64,000 nucleotides of DNA from Planomonospora sp. ID82291 (GCF_015711645.1 NZ_JABTEX010000001.1:310001-374000); one strand, 5' to 3'; counted from the first letter of the stretch, positions 52,420 to 62,452 are shown. Notes: generated by a model not told the origin, from the letters alone. Program-made: numbers and translations.

Positions 52420-53303
52420 CGGGCGCGGTCGCGGCCGATGCCGTAGCGCTCGCCGACCTCGGTGAGCGTGTGCTCGCGCCCGTCGATCAGGCCGTAGCGC
52501 CAGCGGAGCATCTCGCGCGTCTGCCCCTCCAGCCCGGTCAGCCACTGCTCCAGGCGCTCGCGCTCCAGGATGTCCATGGCCTGCTGCTCGGGATCGGCCC
52601 ACGTCTCGTCGGCGATCATGTCGCCGAGCTCCGTCTCGTCCTCGTCCCCCACCCCGAGCTGGAGCGAGACCGGGTCGGAGGCCCACCGGCGCAGCTCGCG
52701 GACCCGCTCGATCGGCAGCTCCAGCACCGCCGCCAGGTCGGCGTCCGTCGGCTCGGCGTCGAACTCGGCCAGCATGTCGCGGCGGACCCGCATCAGCCGG
52801 GTCATCTGCTCCCCGGCGTGGGTGGGCAGCCGGACCGGCCGGGCCTGCTCGTGGATCGCGCGGCCCACGGACTGGCGGATCCACCAGGTGGCGTAGGTCG
52901 AGAACTTGTACCCGCGCCGGTAGTCGAATTTCTCCACCGCGCGGACCAGTCCGAGGTTCCCCTCCTGAACCAGATCGATCAACGGCATTCCGCGCCCGGA
53001 GTATTTGCGCGCGACCGCCACCACAAGACGTAGATTGGCCTGGATGAATTCGTCTTTGGCCCGCTGTCCCGAAACGGCCAGCCGTTCGAGCTCCTCGTCG
53101 GCGGCGTCGCCGATCCTCGGCTCCGCCCCCCCGCCGTCCAGCAGCTGCTCCGCGAAGAGGCCCGCCTCGATCCGCTTGGCGAGCTCGACCTCCTCCTCCG
53201 CGGTCAGCAGCGGGACCCGTCCGATCTCCGCCAGGTAGGTCCCGAGCAGGTCCCGATCCGAGACGTGCTGGTCCTGCGTCCGATTCCCCGTCGGCCTTGC
53301 CAT
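52365..53303 (-). CDS. Group 2 sigma-70 family factor (HrdD/SigB-like)
   Basis: This 312-residue sigma factor has region 1.2 (DLLGTYLAEIGRVPLLTAEEE), region 2 (LRLVVAVARKYSGRGMPLIDLVQEGNLGLV, EKFDYRRGYKFSTYATWWIRQ), region 3, and region 4 (TLTEVGERYGIGRDRARRIE). It lacks the long N-terminal region of a primary sigma factor, so it is a non-essential group 2 member. Its last 17 codons also occur beyond the neighbouring toxin-antitoxin pair. The ATG at 53303 begins MARPTGNRTQDQHVS. Confidence 0.93.
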   Translation of the reverse strand: MARPTGNRTQDQHVSDRDLLGTYLAEIGRVPLLTAEEEVELAKRIEAGLFAEQLLDGGGAEPRIGDAADEELERLAVSGQRAKDEFIQANLRLVVAVARKYSGRGMPLIDLVQEGNLGLVRAVEKFDYRRGYKFSTYATWWIRQSVGRAIHEQARPVRLPTHAGEQMTRLMRVRRDMLAEFDAEPTDADLAAVLELPIERVRELRRWASDPVSLQLGVGDEDETELGDMIADETWADPEQQAMDILERERLEQWLTGLEGQTREMLRWRYGLIDGREHTLTEVGERYGIGRDRARRIERDALARLRKMATAA

Positions 53304-53519
53304 TCGATGGCACCTCGCTCCGCCTGCTTATGGCGTGCCCGCCCGCTCGCTTCAGATCGCCCCGCGCGCACGGACACGTCGCTTGCCCAATCAACGTGTG
53401 GATCAGGGCAAAGATTCCCTAAAGAACTACGCCCGGAGAACGGTTTCGGTTTCCTCCTCAAGGAGGATGCCTCCGGCCGTCATGACACGAGCAGTGCGGA
53501 TTACCCGGGACGGCGCCCG

Positions 53520-54671
53520 TCAAACGACCCGGCGGCCCCCTTTCCAGACCTGCAGCACCAGAGGTACCCCCGGGCGGTACGCCAGGTGCACGTAGGAGGG
53601 CGCGTCCAGGACCACCAGGTCTCCGCGGGCCCCCGCGGTGAGCGCGCCGACGTCGGTGCGGCGCAGCGCCGCCGCCCCGCCGCCCGTGGCGGCCCGGACC
53701 GCCTCCAGCGGCGTCATCCCCATCTCCCGCACGGCCAGCGCCACGCAGAACGGCATGGACGAGGTGAAGGAGGAGCCCGGGTTGCAGTCGGTGGCCAGCG
53801 CCACGGTGGCCCCGGCCGCCAGCAGGCGGCGGGCGTCCGGGTACGGCGAGCGGGTGGAGAACTCCGCCCCGGGCAGCAGGGTGGCCACCACCCCGGCGGA
53901 GGCGAGCGCCTCGACGTCGGCGTCGGTCAGGTGGGTGCAGTGGTCGGCGGAGGCGGCGCCCAGCTCCGCCGCGAGCAGCGCGCCCGGCCCCTCCCCGAGC
54001 TGGCCGGCGTGCACGCGCGGCAGCAGCCCGGCCTCGATCCCGGCGGTGAGGACCTGCCTGCTCTGGTCGGCGTCGAACGCGCCGCGCTCGCAGAAGACGT
54101 CCACCCAGCGCGCGTACGGCGCGCAGGCCGTGAGCATCTCCCCGGTCACCGTGCGCACGTAGTCGTCCGCGGAGGCGGCGTCGGGGGGCACGACGTGCGC
54201 GCCCAGGTACGTCGTCTCCTCGGTGAAGCCCCCGGCGATCTCCAGGGAGCGCCGCTCGTCCTCGACGGTGAGCCCGTAGCCGCTCTTGATCTCGACGGTG
54301 GTCGTGCCCTGGGCGAGCATCTCGGCCACCAGCGCGGCGGTCCCGGCCGCGAGCTCGGGCGCGGTGGCCGCGCGGGTGGCCTCGACCGTGGTGCGGATGC
54401 CCCCGGCGGTGTAGCGCTCCCCCGACATGCGGGCGGTGAACTCGGCGGTGCGGTCGCCGGCGAAGACCAGGTGGGCGTGGCTGTCGACGAACCCGGGCAG
54501 CACGCAGCGGCCGTCGACGTCCACCCGCTCGTCCGCGCCCGGGTCGTCCCCCGCCCGGCCGGTCCACACCACCCGGCCGTCCTCGACGACCAGCGCGGCG
54601 CCGGCGATCTCCTCCCGTTCGGGGTCGCCGGTGTACAGCAGGCCGATCCGGTCGAAGACCGTGCTCGTCAC
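53520..54671 (-). CDS. hutI: Imidazolonepropionase HutI
   Basis: HutI hydrolyses imidazolone-5-propionate to N-formiminoglutamate in histidine breakdown. The 383-residue amidohydrolase has the metal motif [15 protein letters not shown], then [23 protein letters not shown] and [11 protein letters not shown] with the metal-binding Asp. The GTG at 54671 overlaps the hutF stop by four bases; the long open frame upstream is hutF in another frame. It is the last gene of the operon. Confidence 0.95.
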   Translation of the reverse strand: MTSTVFDRIGLLYTGDPEREEIAGAALVVEDGRVVWTGRAGDDPGADERVDVDGRCVLPGFVDSHAHLVFAGDRTAEFTARMSGERYTAGGIRTTVEATRAATAPELAAGTAALVAEMLAQGTTTVEIKSGYGLTVEDERRSLEIAGGFTEETTYLGAHVVPPDAASADDYVRTVTGEMLTACAPYARWVDVFCERGAFDADQSRQVLTAGIEAGLLPRVHAGQLGEGPGALLAAELGAASADHCTHLTDADVEALASAGVVATLLPGAEFSTRSPYPDARRLLAAGATVALATDCNPGSSFTSSMPFCVALAVREMGMTPLEAVRAATGGGAAALRRTDVGALTAGARGDLVVLDAPSYVHLAYRPGVPLVLQVWKGGRRVV

Positions 54672-56038
54672 ACGCCCACCCCTCGCGCCGCGCCGATCGC
54701 GGTCTCCAGCAGCGTGCCCACGTCCCCCAGGACGTGCCGCCCCTCGGCGACGACCTGGCGGCCCCCGGAGACCACCGCGTGCACGTCGGCGGCCGTGGCG
54801 GCGAACACCACGGCCTCGGCCGCGCCCAGGCCCCCGGCGGACGCGCCGCTGCCCGCCGTACGGACCGAGTCGAGCCGGACGGAGACCAGGTCGGCCCAGG
54901 CCCCCGGGCAGAGCGTGCCCGCGTCGGGGAAGCCCAGCGAGGCGTGCCCGGCGGCGGTGGCGGCCGTCAGCAGCTCGGCGGCCCGCCAGTGGCCGCGCCG
55001 CTCGGTGGCCAGCCGCTCGTCCAGCTCGACCGCGCGGGCCTCCTCGAACAGGTCGACGACCGCGTGGCTGTCGGAGCCGAGCGTGATCGGCGAGCCCGCC
55101 TCGAACATCGCCCGCGCCGGGCCGATGCCGTCGGCCAGGTCCCGCTCGGTCGTCGGGCACATGCACACGTACGTGGCGGACTGCCCCAGCAGCGAGACGT
55201 CCGCCTCGGAGACGTGCGTGGCGTGCACGGCGGTCGTGCGCGGGCCGAGCACGCCGTGCTCGTGCAGCACCTGGACGGGCGTGGCGGAGTACATCTCGAC
55301 GCAGGCGGTGTTCTCGGCCCGCTGCTCGGAGACGTGGACGTGCAGCGGGACCCCGTGGTGGTGGGAGAAGGCCGCGACCGTGCGCAGGTGCTCGGGCGGG
55401 ACCGCGCGGACCGAGTGCACGGCCGCGCCGATCTCCACGTCCGGCGCGCCGTCGTAGGCGGCGCACAGGGCCTCGGCGCGTACGGCCCACCGCTCGGCGT
55501 CGCCGTCGGTGAACCGGTGCTGCACGCCGTCCAGCGCGACGCCCATCCCGCCGCTCAGGTAGCAGGCGTCCAGCAGGGCGATCCGCAGCCCCGCCTCGCG
55601 CGCCGCCGCCACGAGCGCGTGCCCCATCGCGTTGGGGTCGTCGTACGGCGTGCCGTCCGGCCCGTGGTGCAGGTAGTGGAACTCCCCGACGCAGGTGATC
55701 CCGGCCAGCGCCATCTCGGCGAACGCCGCCCGGGCCAGCTGCAGGTAGGAGTCGGGGTCCAGGCCGCGGGCCACGCCGTACATCTGCTCGCGCCAGGTCC
55801 AGAAGCTGCCCTTCTCCGCCTGGGTCACCCCGCGCAGGGCCCGGTGGAAGGCGTGGGAGTGGGCGTTGGCGAGACCGGGGAGGGTCAGGCCGCGCAGGCG
55901 GACGGCCCCGGCCGGCGGTTCGGCCACGCCCGGCGTGACCGCCGTGATCCGGGAGCCCCCGACCGTGACGACGACGCCCGCGGCGACCTCGCCCGGCGGC
56001 AGCCAGGCCAGTTCGCACCAGTAGGTCAGCTCCGACAC
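54668..56038 (-). CDS. hutF: Formimidoylglutamate deiminase HutF
   Basis: HutF converts N-formiminoglutamate to N-formylglutamate and ammonia. The 456-residue amidohydrolase has [18 protein letters not shown] with the metal-binding His pair, [22 protein letters not shown] and [18 protein letters not shown]. The GTG at 56038 has GGAGGAG upstream and overlaps the end of the M20 gene by 13 bases. The presence of HutF means the pathway should end through N-formylglutamate. Confidence 0.95.
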   Translation of the reverse strand: MSELTYWCELAWLPPGEVAAGVVVTVGGSRITAVTPGVAEPPAGAVRLRGLTLPGLANAHSHAFHRALRGVTQAEKGSFWTWREQMYGVARGLDPDSYLQLARAAFAEMALAGITCVGEFHYLHHGPDGTPYDDPNAMGHALVAAAREAGLRIALLDACYLSGGMGVALDGVQHRFTDGDAERWAVRAEALCAAYDGAPDVEIGAAVHSVRAVPPEHLRTVAAFSHHHGVPLHVHVSEQRAENTACVEMYSATPVQVLHEHGVLGPRTTAVHATHVSEADVSLLGQSATYVCMCPTTERDLADGIGPARAMFEAGSPITLGSDSHAVVDLFEEARAVELDERLATERRGHWRAAELLTAATAAGHASLGFPDAGTLCPGAWADLVSVRLDSVRTAGSGASAGGLGAAEAVVFAATAADVHAVVSGGRQVVAEGRHVLGDVGTLLETAIGAARGVGV

Positions 56039-57279
56039 AGCTCCTCCAAGGTGGCGGCCAGGGCGGCGACGCCCAGGTGGCAGTCGGACGCCTCCGCGTG
56101 TTCTTCCGGAGAGTGTGAGATGCCCGTTGGATTGCGGACGAACACCATCGCGCTGGGAACCCCGGCGGCGGCGAGGATCCCGGCGTCGTGCCCGGCCCCG
56201 GTGGGCAGCACCGGCACGGGCCCGGCGGGCGGCTCCGGAGCGGACCCGTCCTCCGGACCGTGCCCGGCGGACGGACGCCGCCCGGCGGACCGGGCCGCGG
56301 CGACGACGGCCCCCGCGGCCGACGCCAGGCGGTCCCGCAGGGCGGCGTCGAAGTCGACGGCCGGGGTCCACGACTCCTCGCCCACCTCGGCCCCGGACGA
56401 CTCGGCCAGCTCGGCGACCAGGGCCCGGACCGCGGCGGCGTCCCCGCCGCGGGCGTCCAGCCAGGCGCTGACCAGGCCGGGGATGGCGTTGGCGCTGCCG
56501 GGTGAGACGCGCAGTCTGCCGAAGGTGGCGACCACGCCGCGGCGCCGGGCGGACTCTCGGGCCCGCAGCACGGTCCGGGCGAAGGGCAGCATGGGGTCGT
56601 CGCGGTCCTCCAGCCGGGTGGTGCCCGCGTGGTCGGCCCGGCCGCGGAAGTCGAACCGCCAGCGCCCGTGCGGCCAGATCGCGCTCGCGACGCCGACCGG
56701 GGCGCCGGCGTGGACCAGCCCCCGGCCCTGCTCGACGTGGAGCTCGACGAAGGCGCCGACGTGCCCGAGGGTCTCGTCGTCCCGGCCGAGCGCGCCGGGG
56801 TCCCGTCCGGCCCGGCGGAGCACGTCGGCCAGGCGGGAGCCGTCGTCGTCGGTCAGGCCGCGGGCCCGGTCGGGGTCGAGGACGCCGGTGAGCAGCCGGG
56901 AGCCGGTGCACGGGACGCCGAACCGGGCGCCCTCCTCGTCGGTGAAGCAGGCGATCCCCAGCGGCCGGTCCGGCGCGAAGCCCCGGGCGTCGAGCAGGTC
57001 GAGGGCGGCGAAGGCCGAGACGATCCCGAGGGGGCCGTCGAAGGCGCCGCCCTGCCGTACCGAGTCGAGGTGGCTGCCGGTGACCACCCCGGGGCGCCGC
57101 GAGGGGTCGCCCCGCCAGGCCCAGAGGTTGCCGTTGCGGTCCTCGCGCAGGTCCAGGCCGCGCCGGGCGGCCTCCTGCCGGAACCACTCCCGCAGCTCCA
57201 GGTCGGCGGGCGACCACGCGTCACGCAGGTAGCCGCCGGTCCGGCCGTCGCGTCCGAGGTGCTCGATGGCACCCCACAT
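56026..57279 (-). CDS. M20-family amidohydrolase (allantoate/N-carbamoyl amino acid hydrolase-like)
   Basis: This ~417-residue metallohydrolase has the di-zinc motifs [31 protein letters not shown] and [14 protein letters not shown]. The family cleaves allantoate or N-carbamoyl amino acids. In this operon it stands where HutG (N-formylglutamate hydrolase) would be expected, so it may hydrolyse N-formylglutamate; this is inference. The start is uncertain: ATG 57279 lies eleven bases after GGGGAGG, while GTG 57291 is in frame but overlaps that site. Confidence 0.82.
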   Translation of the reverse strand: MWGAIEHLGRDGRTGGYLRDAWSPADLELREWFRQEAARRGLDLREDRNGNLWAWRGDPSRRPGVVTGSHLDSVRQGGAFDGPLGIVSAFAALDLLDARGFAPDRPLGIACFTDEEGARFGVPCTGSRLLTGVLDPDRARGLTDDDGSRLADVLRRAGRDPGALGRDDETLGHVGAFVELHVEQGRGLVHAGAPVGVASAIWPHGRWRFDFRGRADHAGTTRLEDRDDPMLPFARTVLRARESARRRGVVATFGRLRVSPGSANAIPGLVSAWLDARGGDAAAVRALVAELAESSGAEVGEESWTPAVDFDAALRDRLASAAGAVVAAARSAGRRPSAGHGPEDGSAPEPPAGPVPVLPTGAGHDAGILAAAGVPSAMVFVRNPTGISHSPEEHAEASDCHLGVAALAATLEELCRS

Positions 57280-57305
57280 CTCGTCGAACACCTCCCCATT
57301 ATGTG

Positions 57306-57321
57306 AATGAATCCATTCATT
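57306..57321. promoter_or_regulatory. Inverted repeat before the hut operon
   Basis: AATGAAT at 57306-57312 and ATTCATT at 57315-57321 form a perfect 7-bp inverted repeat around CC, in an AT-rich patch just upstream of the first hut gene. It is a candidate operator; the regulator is not in the window. Confidence 0.5.
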
Positions 57322-57517
57322 GGCGATACGGCGGACCGATAGGGAGACCGAAAGGATCACTTAAGGCGCCGTTAAGCCGACATCTGCCAGCATTCCGGGC
57401 ACACGGGCCTCCCCTCTCCGGCCCGTCCGGCGGAAGCCACGGTGCGGCGCGCGCGGGCGGGCCGGTCCACCATCGTCGATCGCGCGCGGCCGCGGGCCGC
57501 GCCAAGGAGTTGATCAG

Positions 57518-58630
57518 GTGTCGAGACAGCGCATCATGTCGTCCCTCGCCGTCGCGGCGACCGCCGCGGGCGCGCTCACGGTCGCCGGACCGGCGTCCCC
57601 CGCCTCCGCCGCCGACTGCGCGGCCGCGTGGAACGCCGCGACGGCCTACACGGGTGGTGCGAACGTCTCCTACAGGGGGCGCAACTGGTCGGCCAAGTGG
57701 TGGACCCGGAACGAGGCCCCCGGCGCCTCCTCCTCCGGCGTCTGGGCGGACAAGGGCGCGTGCGGCGGCGGCTCCTCCACCCCCGCGCAGCCGCCCGCGT
57801 CCGGGACGTGCGGCCACCCCGCCTGGAGGGCCGGCACGTGGTACGCCGCCGGTTCGATCGTCCGGTACACCGACGGGAGGTACTACCGGGCCGAGCACGA
57901 CAACCCGGGCTACGACCCGGTCATCAGCACGTGGTACTGGGAGCCGCACGCCTGCGGCGGCGCGAACCCCGGCCCCTCGACCCCGCCCCCGTCGAACCCG
58001 TCGAACCCGTCGGGCTTCGTCGTCAGCGAGGCGCAGTTCGACCAGATGTTCCCGGGCCGGAACCCCTTCTACACCTACAAGGGTCTGACCGCGGCGCTCA
58101 GCGCCTACCCGGGCTTCACGAAGACGGGAAGCGACACGGTGCGGAGGCAGGAGGCGGCGGCCTTCCTGGCCAACGTCCACCACGAGACCGGCGGCCTGGT
58201 CCACGTGGTGGAGCAGAACACCGCGAACTACTCGCACTACTGCGACCGGAGCCAGTCCTACGGCTGCCCCGCCGGCCAGTCGGCGTACCACGGCCGCGGC
58301 CCGGTCCAGCTGAGCTGGAACTTCAACTACAAGGCGGCGGGCGACGCGCTCGGCGTCAACCTGCTGGCCAACCCGAACCTGGTGCAGACCGACGCGGCGA
58401 TCGCCTGGAAGACCGCCCTGTGGTACTGGAACACCCAGAGCGGCCCCGGCACGATGACCCCGCACAACGCGATGGTGGGCGGCCTCGGCTTCGGTGAGAC
58501 GATCCGCAGCATCAACGGCGGCCTGGAGTGCGGCGGGCGCAACCCCGCGCAGGTGCAGAGCCGGATCGCCTCCTACGAGAGGTTCACCCGGATCCTGGGC
58601 GTCGCCCCGGGCGGCGGCCTGAGCTGCTGA
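57518..58630 (+). CDS. Secreted GH19 chitinase with two chitin-binding modules
   Basis: This 370-residue enzyme should break down chitin outside the cell. It has a signal peptide ending ASA-AD near residue 32, two CBM5/12-like modules (WNAATAYTGGANVSYRGRNW and WRAGTWYAAGSIVRYTDGRYY), a Pro/Ser linker, and a GH19 catalytic domain from about 167. The catalytic pair is Glu223 in HHETGG and Glu232 in VEQN, nine residues apart as in Streptomyces ChiC. The GTG start has AAGGAG nine bases upstream. The stop lies in the first unit of an 18-bp tandem repeat. Confidence 0.93.
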   Translation: MSRQRIMSSLAVAATAAGALTVAGPASPASAADCAAAWNAATAYTGGANVSYRGRNWSAKWWTRNEAPGASSSGVWADKGACGGGSSTPAQPPASGTCGHPAWRAGTWYAAGSIVRYTDGRYYRAEHDNPGYDPVISTWYWEPHACGGANPGPSTPPPSNPSNPSGFVVSEAQFDQMFPGRNPFYTYKGLTAALSAYPGFTKTGSDTVRRQEAAAFLANVHHETGGLVHVVEQNTANYSHYCDRSQSYGCPAGQSAYHGRGPVQLSWNFNYKAAGDALGVNLLANPNLVQTDAAIAWKTALWYWNTQSGPGTMTPHNAMVGGLGFGETIRSINGGLECGGRNPAQVQSRIASYERFTRILGVAPGGGLSC

Positions 58631-58668
58631 CGCGGCCTGAGCTGCTGACGCGGCCTGAGCTGCTGACG
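58615..58668. repeat. Three 18-bp tandem repeats over the chitinase stop
   Basis: The unit CGGCCTGAGCTGCTGACG is repeated exactly at 58615-58632, 58633-58650 and 58651-58668. The first copy contains the last codons and TGA, so the stop codon itself is present three times in frame. Confidence 0.9.
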
Positions 58669-58677
58669 CGGACAGGA

Positions 58678-58735
58678 CCGCGGCGCGGAGGAGGGGGGCA
58701 CGGCCGGGCGGGCCGCGCCCCTCTCCGCGCCGCGG
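58678..58735 (+). terminator. Strong hairpin after the chitinase gene
   Basis: CCGCGGCGCGGAG at 58678-58690 pairs perfectly with CTCCGCGCCGCGG at 58723-58735, and the intervening bases can pair further. It is 48 bases past the chitinase stop and also faces the end of the converging SDR gene. Confidence 0.65.
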
Positions 58736-58790
58736 GTCGAGGGCCGTCTACGGCGTCAAGGGCCGTGTCCGGGTCGAGGGCCGTGTGCGG
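58736..58790. repeat. Degenerate ~18-bp tandem repeat after the SDR gene
   Basis: Three imperfect copies of GTCGAGGGCCGTGTCCGG-like units occur between 58736 and 58790, downstream of the minus-strand SDR stop. Confidence 0.6.
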
Positions 58791-58849
58791 GCTCGCCGGC
58801 GGGCGGCCCGGACGCCCGCCGGCGGCCGGCGCCCCGGCCCCGCCGGAGG

Positions 58850-59536
58850 TCAGTTCGCCGGCCCCGCCGACGGCCGGACGGTGATCTCGGTGATGTGGGC
58901 GTCCGGGGAGGCCGTCACCGCCGCCAGCACGGCCCGCGCCACCGAGTCCGCCCGCAGGTACTTGTCCGGCTCGTAGGCGCCGTTCTCCTGCTCGCGCACC
59001 CCGCGCTGCATGTCGGTGTCCACCCGCCCCGGGTAGACCGTGGTCACCCGCAGCCCCGGCTCCTCCAGCCGGAGCGCGTCGGCGAAGGCCCGCAGCGCGA
59101 ACTTGCTCGCGGCGTAGGAGCCCCAGGTCGGGTTGGCCCGCCGCCCGGCACCGGAGTTGACCAGCACGACGTGCCCGCCGGCGGCGCGCAGGGCCGGCAG
59201 CAGCAGCCGCGTCAGCTCGGCCACCGCGACCACGTTGACCTCCATCGTGCGCCGCCACACCTCGGCCGGGGCCTCCTCGATCCGCCCCAGCGTCGCCACG
59301 CCCGCGCTGTGGACCAGCACGCCGAGCCGGTCGATCCCGGCGACGTCGGCCGCGGTGACGGCGGTCAGCTCCACCGGCCAGGGCCGCGCGCCGGGCAGTT
59401 CGGCGGCCACGCCGTCCAGCGCGTCGCGGTCGCGCCCGCCGAGCAGCAGGTCGTGGGTGGGGGCCAGGGCACGGGCCACGGCGGCCCCCACCCCTCGGGA
59501 GGCTCCGGTGACCAGTGCGGTCGGGCGTGCTGACAT
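58850..59536 (-). CDS. Short-chain dehydrogenase/reductase
   Basis: This 228-residue classical SDR should reduce or oxidise a small molecule with NAD(P). It has the cofactor motif TGASRGVGAAVA, VHSAG in place of NNAG, the catalytic Ser in LVNSGAGRR, and the catalytic YAASK. The ATG at 59536 precedes SARPTALVTG; a GTG at 59545 would add three residues. The substrate cannot be told from the sequence. It diverges from the rifamycin phosphotransferase gene. Confidence 0.88.
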   Translation of the reverse strand: MSARPTALVTGASRGVGAAVARALAPTHDLLLGGRDRDALDGVAAELPGARPWPVELTAVTAADVAGIDRLGVLVHSAGVATLGRIEEAPAEVWRRTMEVNVVAVAELTRLLLPALRAAGGHVVLVNSGAGRRANPTWGSYAASKFALRAFADALRLEEPGLRVTTVYPGRVDTDMQRGVREQENGAYEPDKYLRADSVARAVLAAVTASPDAHITEITVRPSAGPAN

Positions 59537-59746
59537 GCGGCCCACCCTAACCCCGGTGACATCGCGGGATCACGGCGGGGATCCGCGCCGGGGACGGCGG
59601 CGGTCACGTCAGCGGTCACGCCGACGGGCGACGACCTGACGGCGGCGGCGCCACCGCTTCGCGGGGACCCCACCGGTTCGACCGGGCGGCGAAAGGCGAG
59701 AAGCGAGGAGAGCCCTCCTCGCCACTCTCAACGTACAGCGCGCCGG

Positions 59747-59765
59747 GGGGCTTGCCGCAAGACCC
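59747..59765 (+). promoter_or_regulatory. Rifamycin-associated element (RAE)
   Basis: GGGGCTTGCCGCAAGACCC at 59747-59765 matches the known 19-bp rifamycin-associated element (GGGGCTTGCGGCAAGGCCC) at 17 of 19 positions and keeps its inverted-repeat core. It lies about 60 bases before the phosphotransferase ATG and overlaps a possible -35 (TTGCCG at 59752), with CAGAAT at 59777-59782 as a possible -10. Confidence 0.8.
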
Positions 59766-59825
59766 GGGTCACCGCGCAGAATCGTCAGCCGATGCCGCAA
59801 CCTGCGGCGACTCGGAGGTGTCGCA

Positions 59826-62423
59826 ATGATCGAGCGGTACGTGGTGGGTCTCCACGAGGTCGACGAGACGCAGGTCGCGCTCGTCGGCGGCAAGGGCGCG
59901 CACCTGGGCGGGCTGTCGCGGATCGACGGCGTCCGCGTGCCGGACGGCTTCTGCGTGACGACGGACGCCTTCCGGCGGATCATGGCGGAAGCGCCGCCGG
60001 TCGACGACCTGCTCGACCGGCTGTCGCGCCTGGACCCGGACGACCGGGAGGCGGTCCGCACGCTCAGCGCGCAGATCCGCGGCACCATCGAAGGGACCGC
60101 GATCCCGGGCGACCTCGCGGCGGCGATCACCCGGGCGCTCGCCCGGCTCGGCGGGCGGGCGGCCTGCGCCGTCCGGTCCAGCGCGACGGCGGAGGACCTG
60201 CCGACGGCCTCCTTCGCCGGCCAGCACGACACGTACCTGAACGTCGTGGGAGCGGCGGCGGTCCTCCGGCACGTCCGCCGGTGCTGGGCCTCGCTGTTCA
60301 CCGAGCGGGCCGTGACCTACCGCCGGCGCAACGGCGTCGACCACCGTGCGGTCCGCATGGCCGTGGTCGTGCAGCGGATGGTCCTCCCCCGCGCGTCCGG
60401 CGTCCTGTTCACGGCCGACCCCGTCACGGGCGACCGGAGGACCGCCACCGTGGAGGCCTGCTTCGGCCTCGGCGAGGCCCTGGTCTCCGGCCTGGTGGAC
60501 CCGGACGTCTTCACGGTGCGGGACGGCGAGGTCGTCGCCAGGGCGCCCGCCGCCGAACGGCGTGCCGTTCCCACCCCGCCGACCGGCGGGGCGCGGGAAG
60601 CGGTGACCGGCCCGCGGCGGGAGCGGCCGGCGCTGACGGATGCGCAGGCCGTACGGCTCGTGCGGCTCGGGCGGCGGATCGAAGCGCGCTTCGGCCGTCC
60701 GCAGGACATCGAATGGTGCCTGGCCGACGACGGCCTCCACATCGTCCAGAGCCGGCCGGTCACGACGCTGTTCCCCGTCCCCGTCCCCGAGGCCGGTGAC
60801 CGGGAGAACCGCGTCTACGTCTCCGTCGGTCATCAGCAGATGATGACCGACCCCATGAAGCCCCTGGGGCTCTCCATGTGGCGGCTGACGGCCATGGCGC
60901 CGATGCACGAGGCCGGCGGGAGGCTGTTCGTCGACGTCACCGCGCGCCTGGCCTCGCCCGCGGGCCGCGCCGGCCTCCTGGACCTCGTCGGGAGAGGCGA
61001 TCCGCTGACCAGGGACGCGCTGGAGACCGTCCTCGACCGCGGCTTCGTCCCGTCGCTCCCGGACACGGGTCCCGACGGACCGCCGGACGGCGGCCCGCCC
61101 GCCCCGATCGAGACCGATCCGGCCGTCGTCACCGGGCTGATGGAGCGCAGCCGGGCCTCCGTCGCCGCCCTGGAGCGCGCCATCCGGACGAAGACCGGGC
61201 CGGCGCTGTTCGACTTCCTGCTGACGGCCTTCGACGAGCACAAGCGGATCCTCGGCGATCCGCTGAGCATGCAGGTGATCAGGGCGGGGATGGAGGCCAC
61301 GTGGTGGCTCAACGACAGGCTGCACGCGTGGCTGGGCGAGAGGAACGCGGCCGACACCCTCACGCTGTCCGCCCCCGGCAACGTCACCTCGGAGATGGGA
61401 CTGGCGCTGCTCGACCTCGCCGACGTGATCCGCCCGCATCCGCAGGTGGTGGCGTTCCTGCGGGGCGTCGAGGACGACGGCTTCCTGGACGGGCTGGCGG
61501 AGCTGCCGGGCGGGGCCGAGGCGCGCGACGCCATCGAGGCCTACCTCGACCGGTACGGCATGCGCTGCGTCGGTGAGATCGACATCACCAGGCCGCGCTG
61601 GCGCGAGCGCCCCGCCACGCTCGTGCCCGTGCTCCTCGACCACGTCAGGAACGTCGAGCCGGGCGCCGCCGCACGGCGCTTCGAGCAGGGGCGGCGGAAG
61701 GCTCTGGAGAAGGAGCGGGACGTGCTGTCACGCCTGCGTGCCCTGCCGGACGGGGACCGGAAGGCCGGCGAGACCGAGCGGATGATCGACCGGGTCCGGA
61801 CCTTCATCGGGTACCGGGAGTACCCGAAGTACGACATCGTCAGCCGCTACTCCGTCTACAGGCAGGCCCTGATGGGGGAGGCCGGGCGCCTCGTGCGGGC
61901 CGGCGTGCTCGCCGAGGAGGAGGACGTCTTCTTCCTCACGTTCCAGGAGTTCCGCGACGTCGTGCGCACCGGCCGGGCGGATGAGCGGCTCATCCGGCGG
62001 CGCAAGGACGCGTTCCGGTCCTACCGCGCGCTCACCCCGCCCCGGGTGCTCACCTCGGACGGCGAGGCCCTCAGCGGGGCGTACCGGCGCGACGACGCGC
62101 CGGCCGGCGCACTGGTCGGCCTGCCGGTGTCCGCCGGGACCGTCGAGGGAAGGGCCCGCGTCGTCCTCGACCTGGCGGAGGCCGCGCTCGAAGCGGGCGA
62201 CATCCTGGTCACGGCCTTCACGGACCCCGGCTGGTCGCCGCTGTTCGTCGGGATCGCGGGCCTGGTGACGGAGGTGGGCGGTCTGATGACCCACGGCGCG
62301 GTGATCGCCCGGGAGTACGGCCTGCCGACCGTCGTGGGCGTGGAGCAGGCCACCCGGCGGATCCGGGACGGGCAGCGGATCCGCGTGCACGGAACCGACG
62401 GGTACGTCGAGCTCCTGGGCTGA
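59826..62423 (+). CDS. rph: Rifamycin (rifampin) phosphotransferase
   Basis: This 865-residue enzyme should inactivate rifamycins by phosphorylation, using ATP and water. It has an N-terminal ATP-grasp domain (VGGKGAHLGGLSRI, CAVRSSATAEDLPTASFAGQ, SGVLFTADPVTGD), a central substrate domain (YVSVGHQQMMTDPMKPLG), and a C-terminal swivelling His domain with catalytic His823 in GGLMTHGAVIAREYGLP. Length is that of known Rph proteins (Listeria Rph is 867). The rifamycin-associated element upstream supports the call over PEP synthase. GGAGG lies seven bases before the ATG. Confidence 0.93.
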   Translation: MIERYVVGLHEVDETQVALVGGKGAHLGGLSRIDGVRVPDGFCVTTDAFRRIMAEAPPVDDLLDRLSRLDPDDREAVRTLSAQIRGTIEGTAIPGDLAAAITRALARLGGRAACAVRSSATAEDLPTASFAGQHDTYLNVVGAAAVLRHVRRCWASLFTERAVTYRRRNGVDHRAVRMAVVVQRMVLPRASGVLFTADPVTGDRRTATVEACFGLGEALVSGLVDPDVFTVRDGEVVARAPAAERRAVPTPPTGGAREAVTGPRRERPALTDAQAVRLVRLGRRIEARFGRPQDIEWCLADDGLHIVQSRPVTTLFPVPVPEAGDRENRVYVSVGHQQMMTDPMKPLGLSMWRLTAMAPMHEAGGRLFVDVTARLASPAGRAGLLDLVGRGDPLTRDALETVLDRGFVPSLPDTGPDGPPDGGPPAPIETDPAVVTGLMERSRASVAALERAIRTKTGPALFDFLLTAFDEHKRILGDPLSMQVIRAGMEATWWLNDRLHAWLGERNAADTLTLSAPGNVTSEMGLALLDLADVIRPHPQVVAFLRGVEDDGFLDGLAELPGGAEARDAIEAYLDRYGMRCVGEIDITRPRWRERPATLVPVLLDHVRNVEPGAAARRFEQGRRKALEKERDVLSRLRALPDGDRKAGETERMIDRVRTFIGYREYPKYDIVSRYSVYRQALMGEAGRLVRAGVLAEEEDVFFLTFQEFRDVVRTGRADERLIRRRKDAFRSYRALTPPRVLTSDGEALSGAYRRDDAPAGALVGLPVSAGTVEGRARVVLDLAEAALEAGDILVTAFTDPGWSPLFVGIAGLVTEVGGLMTHGAVIAREYGLPTVVGVEQATRRIRDGQRIRVHGTDGYVELLG

Positions 62424-62452
62424 CAGTGAGGATGCGGGGGAACGCCGCCCGT

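Noticed and set aside
59826-62423. Phosphoenolpyruvate synthase
   Set aside because: The ATP-grasp and His domains are shared, but the order (ATP-grasp, substrate domain, C-terminal His domain), length and RAE fit rifamycin phosphotransferase; PEP synthase has its His domain in the middle and a C-terminal TIM barrel.
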